DNA of 64,000 nucleotides, taken from positions 78,602,332-78,666,331 of the forward strand of contig CM043960.1 of the NCBI GenBank assembly GCA_014529385.2, read 5' to 3'. The notes beneath the pieces are model-generated. The model did not search any database, had not been told where the DNA came from, and saw only the letters and a program-made list of their open reading frames with translations. Shown one piece after another: positions 1 to 12,000 of the stretch; within the stretch, counting starts at the first letter, position 1, and every line of letters starts with the position of its first letter. This DNA is from Adiantum capillus-veneris (Eukaryota > Streptophyta > Polypodiopsida > Polypodiales > Pteridaceae). The position numbers and the translations under genes were made by a program.

Positions 1-529
1 TAAGTAAAGAAGTAGAAGCAGCAGAAGAAGTTTTACAACTTAAAGAGTCTTGTCGAGTGGCCTATTTTTAAAGAAGAGTTCCCAGTAACTTATGGGACCC
101 GGTCTAATGAGGCCCAAGGGACCTAAACCCCTTAAAATAAAGCACGACCACACACACTCAAACTCTTACGAAAAAGATGATGACGTGGCAGCTATATGGA
201 CGCCTGCCATTTATGCTGGTGACGTGACAGGTTGTACGGACTTCCACATTTTACATTGGATTGCTGACGTGGCAGTTGTACGTAATTCTCTGTTTTGCTT
301 TGGCAACTTTTTGGTACTAGAGCTTTTGAAGACGAGATGCTTTTGAGTTTGATGCTTTTCATAGGCCAAGGGCCTTTAAATATGTATAGAGGGCACTCTT
401 TTGGGTGAAAGTGCAGAGCGTGAGTACCGGCATTGTACTGAGTTCAAGCAATGTGAAGAAACACCAAAAGGGACGCCAAGGTTTGGGGCCAGTGCTCTCT
501 CGGGGTGGAATTCCACCACTCCTTGTCTC

Positions 530-588
<59 letters not shown>

Positions 589-930
589 CAGTGTTATTTA
601 AAGTGCTAAAATTGTTCAGTTTGTTCTTTTCCGTTGGTACGTGGTGCCCTGTCCCCGTGATAATGGTATTAGAGCGTCATGTGTGTGCTTTTCTGAAAGC
701 ATACCGATCCTACCAAAGAGTAGACAGAGCAAGATGGCGCTTCAAAAGTTCACTATTTAACGAATTTGTGTCCCGACCTCGGACTTATTAACCACTCCCA
801 CTTTTACTTCATCGTGCATCGGACGCGCTCCCATCTCATCGCTCCGTCTTACAGGGCATAAGCCATAAAGATCACTTGCCGCCGTTTTTCTCAGAGGCAG
901 TGCCATATAGTGGTGGATGTCTATAGCTAT
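1..930 (+). mobile_element. LTR element W, left copy (partial)
   Basis: This is the same family as the copy at 12924-15295: the stretch from about 68 to 930 aligns with about 13010-13815. The LTR runs from the window edge (or close to it) to about 662. It is followed by a worn initiator-Met tRNA primer site at 664-675 (one mismatch to the usual TGGTATCAGAGC) and about 250 bp of leader. No gag or pol is visible. The internal part stops at 930, where an inverted LTR of family X begins. The copy is a broken fossil; its left end is outside the window. Confidence 0.65.
533..584. repeat. (TC)n microsatellite inside LTR W
   Basis: This is a nearly pure TC dinucleotide run of about 50 bp. The matching site in the right-hand W LTR (about 13440-13456) has only a short CT run, so the tract has expanded since the copies separated. 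Open frames rich in Leu-Ser here are artefacts of the repeat. Confidence 0.95.
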
Positions 931-1534
931 TGAGGCGGTCCGGGGCGGGCAACAAAAGAGGCGACCTCTAAACACCCCTCAAGGATCCCGTGTTGTTTAA
1001 TTGGGGTTGGGGCAACCGGAAACAAGAGAAACCACAACAAGCCCTCCGCCAACAAGAAGTGAAGGAGTACCACCTAGTTAGAGAGCGAACTAGGACGCCG
1101 AAGAGGAGAATCCTTGAGCAATACAAGCGAGAAGGAAAGGTATACTAACACTAATATCAATGCTACAGATACACACACCAAACACCTAGAGAGAGAGATT
1201 TGTGCAAGAATTAAGCTTCAATTTACATGTTGACGTGGATGTATAAACAACTTGGAGGAGAGTCAAGAGACACAATTAAGTTTGATGATGTTGCGATCTA
1301 CACATTATCTTAGGGTTATGAGAACCCTTTCACCATACAACTCTCTTATAATGTTTTCTCAAGCAACAAAACAAATTCAAGAGCTCTTGAGTCACATACA
1401 AGCAAATACTACACAAGAATCTCAAAATGAAAACGCGTCACCTTATACCAAACGAGATGAGGTTGCCAAGCGTGAATTAGACAGACTCAGGAGAGTTTTC
1501 AACCGCGATTGCACCCAACTTATTGATTCAATTG
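931..1534 (-). repeat. LTR of family X, left copy, inverted
   Basis: This is the reverse complement of 12001-12595, matching along its length with scattered changes and small indels. Read on the - strand it ends in CA at 931, next to element W. It appears to have inserted into W, because W sequence stops at 930. Its other end runs into the foldback element at about 1535, so the terminal few bases are not seen. The 98-codon open frame at 1252-1548 lies inside this LTR and has no recognised product. Confidence 0.6.
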
Positions 1535-4500
1535 ATGTGAAAGAGTAGGTACAACTTTGATTGGAAGTTATGAATCACTCACTCCCTTGCAATGCTACAA
1601 CTAGCTCAAAGAAGCTTTCCTATACACCACAAGTAATGGTGTATAGAAAGCTCACTCTCTCTCCCTACAACTAAGATGGGGAATAGTACACTCAAAGTAG
1701 TGAGCAATAGTGTAGATAACATGCTGTTTACAAAGAAAAAAGGACTTTATTTATAGGTGAGATTATGATTATCTCCTGATCAACATTTACATAGACAACC
1801 ATGTTTATGAAAATTTTTATATGTTCTTATGAGAGTTGGGTCTTGAGTCGCATGGATGTGGGCTCGAGAGGAAAGAATTATTGAGGTGAAATAGAGAAGA
1901 TTCTAGAGAGGTGAGTGATTTTTTGTGTGAGGATGCGTATTCCAAGGTAGAGTAGAGTGGGTGCAATTTACAAGAAAGGGTTAGCAGTAGTTTGTAGTTA
2001 TTAGGATTGGATAAAATTACATGGCATATGCACTCAAGGTGTATTATATAATTTATACAATGATAAAAAGTAAGAGAAGGATTAAATATACACAATTTGT
2101 TGGAAACCACAAGATAGAAAGAGAATTTTTCACTTATCTCCTCCAGCGAATGAAGTTGAATTTTTCTTGTGACCGTGGAAAAGTTGAATTTTTCATGATC
2201 AAACTCTTCCTTTTGTAGAGTTTGAGCTTGGTTATTTGCTGATTTTTTCTCTTTTTGTGAACGGATGAAGAGGTTATGGTAATATGAGTTTGATTCTAGA
2301 GAGAGAAATTGAGCTATATATATGTAGAGATGATAATTTTTAAGCTATGGAGTAAGGGAGAGATAAGAATGGTGAAGAAGTTCAAAGAAACCATGAAAGT
2401 TACAGGTTTGAGTGAGGGATGGAGAGGAATGAATAAGTGTGTGGAAGTAGGAAAGGAGGTGAGAGAAGACTATGGGTTACTTTGTGAGAAAAGTGGACAG
2501 ATTGGGGTCCACACAAAAATCCTATCTCATCGGTGGTACCTCAAAAAATTATCAAAAATTTCGAGGTGATTATTTAGCTCTTGGTTCACATTTTGTCTTC
2601 TAATCACCGCTTCAAATTCGTAGTGGAGATGGATATAAAAAATCTCACTAAAATGCTTAGTTTTCTTCACAAAAAAGTTTTCAATGGCTCTCCTTTTGTT
2701 CAATTTGCATAAGACCCCAAAGGTGGGTCTCTCTTTGCATGAGAGCATGACCTAATAGATTCTTAGGGGCTTGAAAATATGCATCGTTATGGATTATGCA
2801 TAAATATAATATATGGATATGATGAAAAAAAACAGGTTAATATATAAACAATTTATGGAATCTAAAATAGTATGAGTTACATATATAAAAAATAAATGTA
2901 TGAAAATATAGGGAATCAAATTAGGAGGGTCCTCATTTGTTTTTATTGATGTATATTTATTTACAAAAAGTAAAGAAAAATATCTGTAGAAAATAAAAAT
3001 TTAGTGGAAGGTATTTTTTTGAGATTTTTCCTTTAGAGTAGATTCACACAAAAAATAAGAGAAGTTTGCATGAAAATATTTCTATATAGAGTAAAGAGTA
3101 TACAAAATGGTAAGAAAAATTGTGGTAATGGAGAGTCAATGTACATAGCATACATAGGTAAATAACGCACATCTAGTACCATCGCAAATAGCTTGGAACT
3201 ACTCTCATTAAAAAAGATGTTTTTTTATGGTACATGAATGTACCATCCTCTTGTGAGAGGGTTAATGATAGCCGTTTTTTGGTTATCTAAAATTACCATA
3301 GTGAGCTTTCTCACCCTGTTAAAATCACTCAAACATTGTGGCTATCTTTACCTTTCATTGTACATAGACGTGTGTGAGTTAAGAGAACAAAATAAAATAT
3401 ATTATGATCCATTTGTGTGTAAATATTTCATTGTATATAGAGCCTAAATATAAAGAATTTTCATACTTATTTTGGTATTTATTTAAATATTTCTACCTAA
3501 GTGTGCGTTATTTGCCTATGTATGCTATATACATTGACTCATCATTACTATAATCTTTTTTACCGTTTTGCATACTCTTTATTCTATATAGAAATATTTT
3601 CATACAAGCTTCTTTTATTTTTTTTGTGAATCTACTGTAAGGAAAAACCTCAAAAAATATCTTTTACTATCAGTCATTGCCTTTCATTAAAATTCTATTT
3701 TTTACAAGTATTTTTCATTACCTCTTCTAAATAAATATACATCAATACAAAAAATGATGGCCCTGCTCATTTGATTTCTTATATTTTTATATATTTATTT
3801 TTTATATATATAAGTCGCACTATTTTAAATTCCATAAATTGTTTATATATACTAGCTTATTTTTTTTCATCATATCTATATATTATATTTATGCATAATT
3901 CACAATCATGCATATTTTCAAACCCCCAAAAATCTATTAGGTCTTGCTCTTATTCAAGGAGGGGCTTACTGTTGGGGCATTATGTAAATTCGACAAAAGG
4001 GGAGCCACTGAAGATTTTTTTGTGAAAAAAGCTAGGCATTTTGGTTAGATTTTTTATATTTATCTCCACTCTGAATTTGAAGCGGTGATTAAAAGACAAA
4101 ATGTGGACCAAGAGCTGAATATTCACCTCAAAATTTTTGATAATTTTTGGAGCTACCACCGGTGAGATATGATTTTTTGTGTGGAACTCTATCTATCCAC
4201 TTTTCTCACAAAGTAACCCATAGTCTTCTCTCATCTCCTTTCTTGCTTTCATGCATACACACTCATTCTTCTCCATCCCTCACTCAAATTTGCAACTTTG
4301 ATCTTCTTCACCATTCCCATCTCTCTTTTACTCCATAGCTAAAAAATTATCATCTTTACACACATATAACTCAATTTCTCTCTCTAGAATCAAACTTATA
4401 TTACCATGTTACTCTTCATCCTTTCACAAAAAGAGAAAAAATCAAGCTCAAACTCTACAAAAAGAGGAGTTTGATCATGAAAAATTCAACTTTTCTATGG

Positions 4501-5202
4501 TCAAAATAACTATACCGACGTTTTACAACCGCTTCATTCGTTGGAGAAGATAGGTGGAAAACTCCCTTTCCATCTTGTGGTTTCCATCAAGTTGTGTATA
4601 TTGTAATTTCTGTTTTACTTTTTATCATTGTATAAATCATATAATGCATCTTGAGTGTATATGCCATGTAATTTTACCCCATCTTACTAACTGCAAACTA
4701 CTAACACTAACTGCTAACCCTTCCTTGTAAGTTGCACTCACTCTAGTTTACCTTGGAATAGGAAACCTCACAAAAACAATCACTCACCTCTCTAGAATCT
4801 TCTCTATTTCACCTCAATAATTCTTTCCTCTTGAGCTGACATCCATGTAACTCAAGAGACAAGAGAGTCCCACTTTCATAAGAACATATAAAGAATTTCA
4901 TAAACATGGTTTTCTATGTAAATGTTGATCAGAAGATAATCCTAATAAGAGCTCACCTCACCTATAAATAGAGCCCTTTTTCCTTTGTAAATAGCATGTT
5001 CTCTACACTATTACTCACTACTTTACACTATTACTCACTACTTTGAGTGTACCATTCTCCATCTTAGTTGTAGGAGACACAGTTAGCTCTCTATACACCA
5101 TTACTTGTGGTGTATAGGAAAGCTTCTTTGAGCTAGTTGTAGCATTGCAAGGGAGTGAGTGATTCATAACTTCCAATCAAAGTTGTACGTACTCTTTCAC
5201 AT
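1535..5202. mobile_element. Long-armed foldback element (about 1.65-kb inverted arms)
   Basis: The arm at about 1535-3171 is the reverse complement of about 3500-5202, leaving a loop of roughly 330 bp. Matching stretches were read at the outer ends, at the middle (about 2500-2760 against 3895-4210) and near the loop (about 3040-3170 against 3500-3640). Identity is high but imperfect, with many point differences and small indels. No transposase-like frame is visible; the open frames are short and not conserved between arms. Known families with such arms include foldback and Mutator-like non-autonomous elements, but no convincing target duplication was found, so the family is not assigned. Confidence 0.8.
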
Positions 5203-5456
5203 GTAAGGTGCAGTGGGATGAATGTTTGCGCTTTGCTCAAGATGAGTGCTGCAAATTGTGCTCAACGTTCCTTTTCGTTCTTATGGAAGGTAGAGGCTTC
5301 CGTTCTTAATGAGAGAATGCTATGATCACAAACAAAGTGAATGGACACTGTGCGTGCAAGTGTATGAGACTGAGAGAGAGAGAGAGAAGAGAAATACGAC
5401 ACCAGAGACGTAAAACCCTCCTCCGAAGGTCCCACTCTCGTCGGCGAGAGTGGTCT
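5203..5456. other. Unassigned flank with a perfect 22-bp palindrome
   Basis: No gene is visible. A short GA run lies at about 5370-5390. Positions 5432-5453 form a 9-bp perfect stem with a 4-base loop. The chromovirus inserted at the edge of this stem, and its left target duplicate GGTCT is 5452-5456. The sequence that continued to the right before insertion resumes at 11066. Confidence 0.5.
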
Positions 5457-7000
5457 TGAAACCGGCCCATGGGGCGGTAGGCGTTGGCTTTCACCCGAAA
5501 TTCTTTACTTTAGACACACACACAGAGAACTTAACAAAGAGAACCTGCGACAGGGATTAACACTTAAATACACACACAGCTCGGAAGCTAGAATGCTCCG
5601 AGCAGACGCCGACAACCTGTAGGCCCCAAAATTGACACCCCTTTCGGTATTTCTTTATTCTTTAACAGAGGGAATAACACCTGTGATCTCCTACGAGCTG
5701 CCACGCACAATCTAGGCTAAGAAACACCTGTTTTAGCCCGATTTCGGCAGCATAACTGTACTAGGACGCTTCACAGTCAGTATCCCCACGCAATAGATGA
5801 CTTTTCCGACGCATACGGATACTTTGCAAAACTTGGTGAGAATCTGCAGCACGCTGAATTCTCTGTTTTTTGCCCCGAAAATGCGCCAGATCACCTATAC
5901 AACGGTCCCCTCGCGTCCCCGAACCTCCTGGGGGTATTAGGGTCCGTTCAGGGCCGAAACCCTAAACCTGCAAAAATACACAGCAAGCTGTAATTCCCTG
6001 TTTTGGGCTCCGTTTCGCGTGCCGGTCGCATCTGTATAGCAAGACCTCGAGCTTCCGCACTTGTAGGGCTACTTGCCCTTTGAATCGGACGAGATTTTTC
6101 ACGTGAAACCTCTCCGAATTCGCCGCTAGCTAATCCAGTACATGTGCAAGAGGCTCTTGCCTCGGCAATAGCGCATGAACCCACATAACTGTACATTGGT
6201 CAAATGAAAAGCCCACTAGAGGGGCATAACATACTGCTCATAGGGGGGAGAGAGCAATGCGTAGCGTGCAGGGCATCACTCCTGGCACCGCACTATACAT
6301 AAGGGGAGAAGGAAGCACTCCATAGCTCTTAACCTGTGACAAAATGCGAAAGGAGGCCTCTCCTAGCATAAAATTTAGCGCCCATTTTTCTGAATGAGAC
6401 AAGTTCATGAAAAACTGCCACTTGGCGCATTTACTAGCATTTGCCCGTCGTCGCCTAAAAAGCTCCCGATTGGTCGCCCAATTGACTTCGCGGGGCAGAG
6501 TTGTAAAGTGTTCCCCTAGTCATACTGGAGGTAATGACACGAACACATTTCACGGCCCAAAATAGCAGTTTCCTAAATTTTAGGAAACGATTCCGTTGGG
6601 CTCCTACTGGTCATCTGACCATCTATCCTCATTGGGACCGCATCCAAAAGTGCAATGTGCCCAACTGTCGGATACTTTCCGTTGGTAGTCACACCTTGAC
6701 TTTTGGCCTTTATTGAGTTCACTCCCTAGCATCCACCAACTTGCCAAGTGCGACGGGGAGACCTCTATGATCTTGCTCTGAGCCTAGACATTCTCTTGCT
6801 ATACGAATTCTAGTGCCGACCACTTCCCGTCTGCGGGTGAAACTACCATTCACATTGGCCATACAATGTCCGACCGTTTGCTACTTGAAGAAGAGGGTCT
6901 CAAAAATAAAACAAAACCCATTGGAAAGAAACCAACAACTAAAGTTAGCAGTTGCGACATCCTCGTGACATAGTTAACAGCTGCCACATCCCTGTGACAT
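5457..7000 (-). repeat. Chromovirus 3' LTR
   Basis: This is a 1544-bp direct repeat of 9492-11060, starting TGAAACC and ending GTGACA on the + strand. It is the 3' LTR because the coding parts read on the - strand. A polypurine tract lies just inside it. Confidence 0.9.
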
Positions 7001-7014
7001 ACCCCTCTCTTGAA
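7001..7014 (-). promoter_or_regulatory. Polypurine tract of the chromovirus
   Basis: On the - strand this reads TCAAGAGGGGTA directly before the LTR start TGTCAC, the expected place and composition for plus-strand priming. Confidence 0.6.
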
Positions 7015-9474
7015 ATCACAAACGTCCTCGATTGCATACAATAAATACACGCCACTGATGATCTTGTGCTATCAACACTCTTTTATCATCGCATGTATCC
7101 GCAAGAAAGGTTATAACACATAGATACAAATGACTTAATGAGACCTTCATACTTTTGTCATTTCCATCTATTACACTGAATTCATATGTACATTTGATGT
7201 ACTAGCTCTATCATTACCTCTCCTTTGCACACGTTGGGTTGGGGCATAAGTAGGCTGTAACCCAAAGGCTTCAAGGTAAAGCTGCAATACATTTGATGAC
7301 TCTGACAATTCATGCTCTTTCAGCCACTTTGCATCCATAGGCGGATAGTTCTTGAACTTCACCAAATAGCGTCTTGCAACTAATTGTCTTTTAACTTTTC
7401 TGTCCTTATGTGCCAAAACTTGCTCAAGTACCAGGATCTCATCAAGTTCCTCAACTTCTGGCTGATACTCATCTAGCATATCTTCTGGCACATCACCCAC
7501 AAAGGGTCTTAGAAGACTCACGTGAAACGCATTATGAATCTTCCATGCATCAGGCAATTTCAACCTGTAAGCCACATCGCTGATTTTGTCAAGTACTTGA
7601 AAAGGCCCATAGTAACGCATGCTGAGCTTAGGAAATAGCCGTTCCTTGCCCTTCATCTTCTTTAACCTTGCCTTTTCGAACCTTAACAGAACCCAATCAC
7701 CAAGTGATAGTAGCAATTCACGACGGTGACGATCAACAGCCTTTTTCTGCTTTGCCCGAGTCTTCTATTTTAATTTTCTTATACATCTCATCCATGTTCT
7801 CAACATATCGATCTGCCTCAAAGATCTTGTCTTGTGTATGCAAAATGGGATAAGCCATGGGAAAGCATTGCTATGGACTTTATCTTTCATCTTCCAAGAA
7901 CACCAACAGGGAATGATGGTATATGGACCATTATCTGCAGGTTCAACAAGCAGGCCCATTTTATCCTTGTCAGGAAGAAGATAAAATCTGTTCAGATGGC
8001 ACGCTTGTTCATGTACAATGTGTTTAAGTACCATGGTATGCCACAATCGATTATCAGTGATCCGTGATCCTCGCATGACCAGTTTGTTCTGGAGAGGATT
8101 GTTGAGAACATGGGCACTATGCTCAAGTTCTCGTCTTCATTTCATCCACAAACTGATGGACAGTCAGAAGAGGCTAATTCTATTGTCTTAGATCTGCTGA
8201 AATGTTATGTGTCAGATAATAAGGGCAAGTGGGAACAGTATTTGCCTATGCTTGAGTATGCGTACAACAATACGGTGCATTCGTCTACTGGCAAGGCACC
8301 TTTTGAGATTGTTGAAGGCGGCAAAAAGGTTCTCTCGGAATCGGCAGTGGTTGTAACAACCCTGGTGCCTTTTGCCTGTCAAACTTTACCTTTTGGCAGA
8401 CTATGCATGCTCGCACAAAGGCATCCACATCTCTCCTCAGGGTAGGCCAATAGAAGAATGTCTCTACCGCTTTAACTGTTGCATCAATGCCACGATGCCC
8501 TGCATACGGTGGGACATGACTCTCTTCCATGACCTTATGTCGCAGTGGCCTAGTGACACAAAGTCTGCCATGCATCATCATAAAACCATCTCTGAGGAGG
8601 TAGTGCTCGTGATGTTACCCCTCTTGTAACTATTCAAAGATCCTTGCAAAATCTTCATCAAGAGTATATTGTTCCTTCATGTTATCTAGCTCATGATGAT
8701 AAGGAATTGACACAGCTGAAATTTGTGGCTTTCTTGATAACGCATAAGCCACAACGTTCTTCTTGCCTTCCACATGCATAATCTGGAAGTGGAACATGGA
8801 AAGAATGTTTGCCCATCGCATATGCTTTTCGGTAACTTTGACTGTGTCAAGAAGTATCGCAAGGTCTGATGATCTGTTTGGACAACAAAATCAGCACCTA
8901 AGAGGTAGTGCTTCCAGCTAGAAAGCGCATGAATCACGGCCAAGAGCTCTTTTTCATAGACTTGCATAGTTCTCTCTGGCCCTTGCAAAATTCGGCTTTC
9001 ATAAGCTACTACCCGTCCGTCTTGCATTACCGCAACATGCGAGTATCCCCTATCCTCCTGAGCCGCATGAAGTATCTGGGCCTCAACAAGCTCCCTACGC
9101 GGCGTAGGTTGCCTATTTTGCTATTGCACTGGTGGCGCTTGCAAGAACTCCATAAACCTTGGATTCTGCACCAGTTGCGAAAAGACATTCACCGTGGTAA
9201 CTAACCGAGTCTTGAACGCGTCATCCTCAAGTTGCCTAGTCATAAAGCCCTGTACTACTGGAGGGACATTCACGTTGACAGGAGGTACAGATTGACGTGG
9301 CCGTGAGCTCTCGCTAATATCGAAAACCATAGGGATCTCCTGCATGTCCTTTGAAGAGAAACCCTCTTCCATAATGCCCTTCCCCCTGTTGGCTATAGTG
9401 TAATCCCGCGTTCCTGCACTGTGTCTTTACCCAACATAACCGAGGCTCACTCTTTGAGGAAAAAGTGATTGATG
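7015..9474 (-). pseudogene. Chromovirus internal region: integrase, RNase H and gag fossils
   Basis: Recognisable parts are the integrase tail with a chromodomain-like segment (YLVKFKNYPP), the HHCC zinc-finger region (ending CIVCQKVK), an integrase core with the HPQTDGQSE signature on the opposite strand, the RNase H segment (YEKELLAVIHAL, TDHQTL), and a short gag N-terminus. The chromodomain places it in the chromovirus branch of Ty3/gypsy. The copy is far shorter than a whole element and its parts are on mixed strands. It should be read as a fossil with no coding capacity. Confidence 0.85.
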
Positions 9475-9490
9475 TCCCGGCAACGGAACC
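9475..9490 (-). promoter_or_regulatory. Primer binding site of the chromovirus
   Basis: On the - strand, directly after the 5' LTR, the sequence GGTTCCGTTGCCGGGA resembles the tRNA-Asp type primer site (TGGCGCCGTTGCCGGGGA) common in plant Ty3/gypsy elements, with a few mismatches. Confidence 0.6.
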
Positions 9491-9491
9491 T

Positions 9492-11060
9492 TGAAACCAG
9501 CCCGTGGGGTGGTAGGCGTTGGCTTTCACCCGAAATTCTTTACTTTAGACACACACACACAGAGAACTTAGTAAAGAGAACCTGCGACGGGGATTAACAC
9601 TTAAATACACACACGGCTCGGAAGCTAGAATGCTCCGAGCAGATGCCGACAACCTGTAGGCCCCAAAATTGGCGCCCCTTTCGGTATTTCTTTATATTTT
9701 AACAGAGGGAATAAAACCTGTGATCTCCTACGAGCTGCCCCGCACAATCTAGGCTAAGAAACACCTGTTCTGGCCCGATTTCGGCAACATAACTGTACTA
9801 GGACGCTTCACAGTCAGTATCCCCACGCAATTGATGACTTTCCCGACGCATACGGACACTTTGCAAAACCTGGCAAGAATCTGCAGCACGCTGAATTCTC
9901 TGTTTTCTGCCCCGAAAATGCGTCAGATCACCTGTACAGCCGTCCCCTTGCGTCCCCGAACCTCCTGGGGGTATTAGGGTCCGTTTAGGGCCGAAACCGT
10001 AAACCTGCAAAAATACACAGCAGGCTGTAATTCCCTGTTTTGGGCTCCGTTTCGCGTGCCGGTCGCATCTGTAGCAAGACCTCGAGCTCCCGCACCTATA
10101 GGGCTACTTGCCCTTTGGATCGGACGAGATTTCTCACGTGCAACCTCTCCGAATTCACGTGTACCTGCGGGGGATTAGCCGCTAGCTAATCCAGTACCTG
10201 TGCAAGAGGCTCTTGCCTCGGGAATCGCGCATGAACCCACATAACTGTTCATTGGTCAAATGAAAAGCCCACTAGAGGGGCATAACATACTGCTCATAGG
10301 GGAGAGAGAGAGCAGTGCGTAGCGTGCAAGGCATCACTTCTGGCACCGCACTGTACATAAAGGGAAAAGGAAGCACTCCATAGCTCTTAACCTGTGACAA
10401 AATGCAAAAGGAGGCCTCTCCCAGTATAAAATTCAGCGCCCATTTTTCTGCATGAGGCAAGTTCATGAAAAACTGCCACTTGGCGCATTTACAAGCATTT
10501 GCCCGTTTCGGGTTTGCCGCCTAAAATCTCCCGACTGGTCGCCCAGTTGACTTCGCGGCAGAGTTGTAAAGTGTTCCCCTAGTCATACCGGAGGTAATGA
10601 CATGAACACATTTCGCGGCCCAAAATAGCAGTTTCCTAAATTTTAGGAAATGATTCCATTGGGCTCCCACTAGTCAAGTGACCATCTATCCTCATTGGGA
10701 CCGCATCTAAAAGTGCAATGTGGCCCAACTGTCGGATACTTTCCGTTTGTAGTACCTTGACTTTAGGCCTTTATTGAGTTCACTCCCTAGTATCCACCAA
10801 CTTGCTAAGTGCGACGGGGGGACCTATATGATCTTGCTATGAGCCTAGACATCCTCTTACTATACGAATTCCAGTGCCGACCACTTCCCGTCTGCGGGTG
10901 AAACTACCGTTCACATTGGCCATACAATGTCCGACCATTCGCTACTTGAAGAAGAGGGTCTCAAAAATAAAACAAAACCCATTGGAAAGAAACCAACAAC
11001 TAAAGCTAGCAGTTGCCACGTCCTCGTTACATAGTTAACAGCTGCGACGTCCCCGTGACA
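9492..11060 (-). repeat. Chromovirus 5' LTR
   Basis: This is a 1569-bp direct repeat of 5457-7000. The primer site lies at its inner edge and the target duplicate GGTCT follows at 11061-11065. Confidence 0.9.
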
Positions 11061-11065
11061 GGTCT

Positions 11066-12000
11066 ACTATTGATTGCACAAACTGGTACAAACTGAATGC
11101 ATTTGATTGATGCAAGTTTAGGCTATGTCGACGATGACGAGACCGACCTAAGGGCTGAAATCTGCAATCCTTTATCTGCTGTCCAAAAATGCCATGGGCT
11201 GAAATCTGCGACTAGTCCAAAAACGCTGATTTTGGGGGCTGTTTCTGTAGGTCCTTGTCACCGAAAATCTGCAGGTTTTAGGGCTGAAAACTGAGGTTTC
11301 TTACGAGCTGAAATTGATGGTCTTTCCGGGCTGAATCTGCTACTCCTTAGGGCTGAATATGCAGGTGCTTTAATGCTGAAAACGCCATGCTGAAAACTGT
11401 CAAAAACGCTAGGTGCTTGGTCTCCAAAAACGCTAGGTGCTGAAGCTTCTGGCGGTGAAGATCTGGGATCAAAACGCTAGACTTGTGGTCTTGCTGTTGC
11501 CGGAATCTGCAAAGCAAATCGTTGGCTGATCTTGATGGGAAAAATGCTAGGTCCTTCAATTTGCAAAACGCTAGGCCTTTTGATGGGTTCTGCTGAGAAG
11601 TTGCTTGTTGAGCAAGGTGCTCCTGCTGTCTCTTCTACCATTTGCTGTCTCTTCTACCATTTAGTGCTAGTCTAGGTTTGCTAATATACAAACTTAATCA
11701 GTTTGCCCTACCTACTTTCCAACAAAAGTCACTTAAAAATAATAAGTGAAAAATGTGAAAAATGTCAAAAATAGGCTAAATGCACTGGAAAATTCCCCTG
11801 AAGGATTCTGATGGATTTTGATGGGAATGCTTATGATCATGCTACGTGCAACCAGAGGATATGCATCTACACTAAGTGTCTGGACATGCACGGTCTGCGA
11901 ACAAACTCACAAAAGTGCCAGATCACTTCTAAATCTAGACTGACTGAACTGACTGAACCCTTGTCGTGTTGTAGCTTGTCCACGGACACATCGGGTTGGA
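11066..12000. other. Unassigned region built from repeated short phrases
   Basis: No coding region is supported. The stretch from about 11150 to 11590 repeats short phrases such as GGGCTGAAATCTGC and AAAACGCTAGG many times with changes, and similar phrases recur at about 15660-15930. It may be a worn low-complexity repeat or leader DNA of an element. The sequence before the chromovirus insertion would have joined 5456 to 11066. Confidence 0.4.

Larger units (their letters stand above)
5457..11060 (-). mobile_element. Ty3/gypsy chromovirus, broken copy, with both LTRs
   Basis: Long direct repeats (5457-7000 and 9492-11060) bound the element, and the 5-bp target duplicate GGTCT is perfect on both sides (5452-5456 and 11061-11065). 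LTRs begin TG and end CA. Coding parts show that the element reads on the - strand: a gag start (about 9125-9372), RNase H (about 8690-9030), integrase zinc-finger (about 8330-8580) and integrase C-terminus with chromodomain (about 7210-7700). An integrase catalytic-core part (about 7840-8340) reads on the + strand, so the copy is rearranged. Most of gag, protease and the polymerase part of RT are not seen. It is clearly dead, with several breaks. The two LTRs look about 95 percent alike by eye, suggesting moderate age. Confidence 0.9.

Noticed and set aside
405-791. Open frames rich in Leu-Ser or Arg-Glu over the TC run, and similar ones near 30.9, 31.2, 48.1, 49.7 and 60.3 kb
   Set aside because: They exist only because a dinucleotide repeat has no stop codons in these frames.
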